DNA from: an uncultured bacterium
GTDB lineage: Bacteria > Cyanobacteriota > Vampirovibrionia > Gastranaerophilales > Gastranaerophilaceae
NCBI GenBank assembly: GCA_949294335.1
Contig: CASFGO010000006.1
Location: 1 to 64,000, forward strand
Direction of reading: 5' to 3'
DNA: 64,000 nt
Shown here: in pieces, positions 62,410 through 64,000 of the stretch
Layout: the number at the start of each line of letters is the position of its first letter
Numbering within the stretch: position 1 is the first letter of the stretch
The notes under the pieces: generated by a model
Database searches by the model: none
Seen by the model: only the letters and a program-made list of their open reading frames with translations
What the model was told of the DNA's origin: nothing
Translations under genes and position numbers: made by a program

Positions 62410-63267
62410 TTAAACTGAAGCAGTTGCTTTCTTTTGAACAGAAGCACCTGGAATAGATTGCCAATTTGCAGCCATAATCTTTTTGAAAGATTTAAGAGCT
62501 GTATCTTCTAATTCACCTAATTCTTCAGCAGCCATAATTAATTCTCTTAATGGTAATAATGCTCTTTGATCTCTAAGAACACCAAGAGCTGCTGCTGCAC
62601 CTGCTCTAACTAATTCATTTTCTGATTGGTTTTTCATAACATCAATTAATGCTGGAACAGCTTTAGTATCATTTAATTTTCCTAAAGATGTTACTGCATA
62701 AATTCTTACGTTAACCCATTCATCATAAAGCATATTAATAATTTTATCTACTGCTTTTTTATCACCAATTTCGCCTAATGCTCTTGTTGCATCACAACGT
62801 ACATTTACTTTTTCGTGGTCTAAGGAGCCAATTAAAGCATCTGTTGCAACATCACCAATTTCAATTAAAGCATCTGTTGCAGTAATACAAACTTGAGGGT
62901 TTTCATCATTTAATGCTTCTACAAGTGGTTCTACAACAATTTTGCCACCTAAACGACCTAATGCACGAGCTGCACGAACTCTTACATCAACATTTCTATC
63001 TTCTCTTAAAGATTCAATTAAAAATTCAGTTGCTTTAGTATCACCCAATTCTCCCAAAGCTCTAGCTGCATATAAACGAACTGAGCCATTTTTGTCGTTT
63101 CTTAATACATCAATTAAAGGCTCAACTGCTTTTGAATCTCCTAATTCACCTAAGATTCTTGCAGCATTATATCTAACTTTTTCAGAACTACTAGTTTTTA
63201 AGTCTGATAATAATTCGTCAAAAGATTTTTTGCTTTGTTTTTTCTTACCGATAACTGATATTGTCAT
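62410..63267 (-). CDS. HEAT-repeat protein (PBS lyase HEAT-like)
   Basis: 285 residues with about eight repeats of roughly 31 residues, for example VRYNAARILGELGDSKAVEP followed by LIDVL, and VRLYAARALGELGDTKATEF. Repeats of this kind are common in phycobilin lyases of cyanobacteria and in many scaffold proteins; no lyase role can be claimed. No signal peptide. GGAGG lies 2 to 6 bases... before the ATG on the minus strand (TCGGAGGTTAGTA). Single gene with its own terminator. Confidence 0.88.
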   Translation of the reverse strand: MTISVIGKKKQSKKSFDELLSDLKTSSSEKVRYNAARILGELGDSKAVEPLIDVLRNDKNGSVRLYAARALGELGDTKATEFLIESLREDRNVDVRVRAARALGRLGGKIVVEPLVEALNDENPQVCITATDALIEIGDVATDALIGSLDHEKVNVRCDATRALGEIGDKKAVDKIINMLYDEWVNVRIYAVTSLGKLNDTKAVPALIDVMKNQSENELVRAGAAAALGVLRDQRALLPLRELIMAAEELGELEDTALKSFKKIMAANWQSIPGASVQKKATASV

Positions 63268-63562
63268 TACTAACCTCCGACATATAAACTTTCAATTTCT
63301 TCACACTCTTATATAAAAATAATATGTTTAAAATAATTGCTTTTTTTTCTTTGGTTTATTAAGTTTTTTTTACAATTCCTTTTTCTTTTATGATAAAGGG
63401 TAAAAACTACACTTTATTTTTATGTGTACTAATAATATACCATATCTTTTTTTTATATTCATAATCTGGACAAAAAAAAAATAAAAATTTTAAGTTTTTT
63501 TAAAATATAATTCTAAAATTCAGTTATAGCTTAATTTTATTTGTAATCTTTTTAAAAATATA
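63268..63562. other. Very AT-rich intergenic region
   Basis: About 295 bases of long A and T runs. It must contain the promoter of the HEAT-repeat gene, but I cannot pick one with confidence. No gene seen. Confidence 0.5.
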
Positions 63563-64000
63563 TTACTTACTAGGGATAGTAATAATAAATTTGCTACCTT
63601 TATTTACCTTACTTTTTACTTCAATTTTTCCGTTATGTTTAGATATAATTTTTGATGATATTGCTAATCCTAATCCTGTACCAACACCAACCCCTTTTGT
63701 AGTGTATCCTGCCATAAATATTTTGTTTGTATCTTTTATTCCGCATCCACTATCTTCTATTGTAATGGTTAGATTGCTAGCTTTATATTCTGTTGTAATT
63801 GTTATAATTCCTTCTTCTTTTATTGCTTGACATGCATTTATTAAAATATTCATGAATACTTGGTTTAGCATATTAGGATAGCATTTTATCATAGGAATAT
63901 TTCCATATTGTTTTATAATTTGAATTCTTCTTTTTGTTTCGTGTCTAATTAAATCAAGTGTTAAATCAAGTTCTTTATTTATATCTGCTTCTTGTAATTC
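63563..64000 (-). CDS. Histidine kinase, C-terminal part (runs off the right edge)
   Basis: 145 codons are visible and the frame is open to the window edge. The N box is NQVFMNILINACQAI, the G1 box DSGCGI, and the G2 box GVGTGLGLAIS, followed by GSKFIITIPS. This is the HATPase domain of a sensor kinase, of the NtrB-like class with the PNMLNQV...NACQAI pattern. The sensor and His-box parts lie outside. An ATG at 63892 is internal, not the start. Confidence 0.92.
   Translation of the reverse strand, partial: ELQEADINKELDLTLDLIRHETKRRIQIIKQYGNIPMIKCYPNMLNQVFMNILINACQAIKEEGIITITTEYKASNLTITIEDSGCGIKDTNKIFMAGYTTKGVGVGTGLGLAISSKIISKHNGKIEVKSKVNKGSKFIITIPSK

Overview
The window is AT-rich DNA with dense short-spaced operons on both strands. 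It reads as the chromosome of a diderm bacterium: an Omp85/BamA barrel protein, an OmpH/Skp chaperone, a barrel-like protein ending in Phe, a SurA/PrsA-type lipoprotein and MurA are all present. Composition, gene content and several small proteins with a Phe-Lys-Ala type motif suggest a gut non-photosynthetic cyanobacterial relative (Gastranaerophilales, 'Melainabacteria'). That placement is an inference from protein style; no rRNA gene is present to settle it.

Layout. 1-3430: right end of an integrated element, with a phage gene II/X-like replication protein and a large serine recombinase whose reading frame runs into a tRNA-Asp gene on the other strand. 3490-3614: a partial duplication of the 5' end of that tRNA. 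3751-17440: housekeeping and lineage-specific genes (sugar transporter, PAP2 phosphatase, gltX, Na+/H+ antiporter family protein, TPR protein, pth, WecG/TagA glycosyltransferase, N-terminal transketolase half). 17633-24404: murA, a small RWYD protein, mfd, a peptidyl-prolyl isomerase lipoprotein and a murein-peptide amidase-like peptidase. 24715-28785: a 1356-residue flagellin-like protein with a very long RTX-like insertion. 29058-35623: Bax1-I protein, rmuC, a radical SAM protein, a divergent membrane pyrophosphatase and small proteins. 35628-40813 (minus): bamA-like, skp-like and pyrimidine phosphorylase genes, then a soluble protein resembling the cytoplasmic domain of the flagellar export gate FlhA. 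40913-47110: recF, two tRNA loci (one preceded by 112-bp tandem copies of its own 5' end), an outer-membrane-like protein, a methyltransferase-like and YkgJ pair, and uridine phosphorylase. 47251-52373: a DivIVA-like coiled coil, trmFO, a CHASE2-GGDEF cyclase and lineage-specific small proteins. 52684-61706: ribosomal cluster S10-L3-L4-L23-L2-S19-L22-S3-L16-L29-S17-L14-L24-L5-S14, a terminator hairpin, then S8-L6-L18 and a second terminator. 61745-64000: a RibD/DHFR-fold protein, a HEAT-repeat protein and the C-terminal part of a histidine kinase.

The most unusual items are the RTX-filled flagellin (with a 10-G tract in its upstream region), the membrane-free FlhA-C-like protein fused to a DUF4177-like domain, tandem copies of tRNA 5' ends upstream of two tRNA genes, a two-gene family of RWYD repeat proteins, promoters placed exactly so that transcripts would be leaderless, and a ribosomal cluster broken after S14 and after L18.
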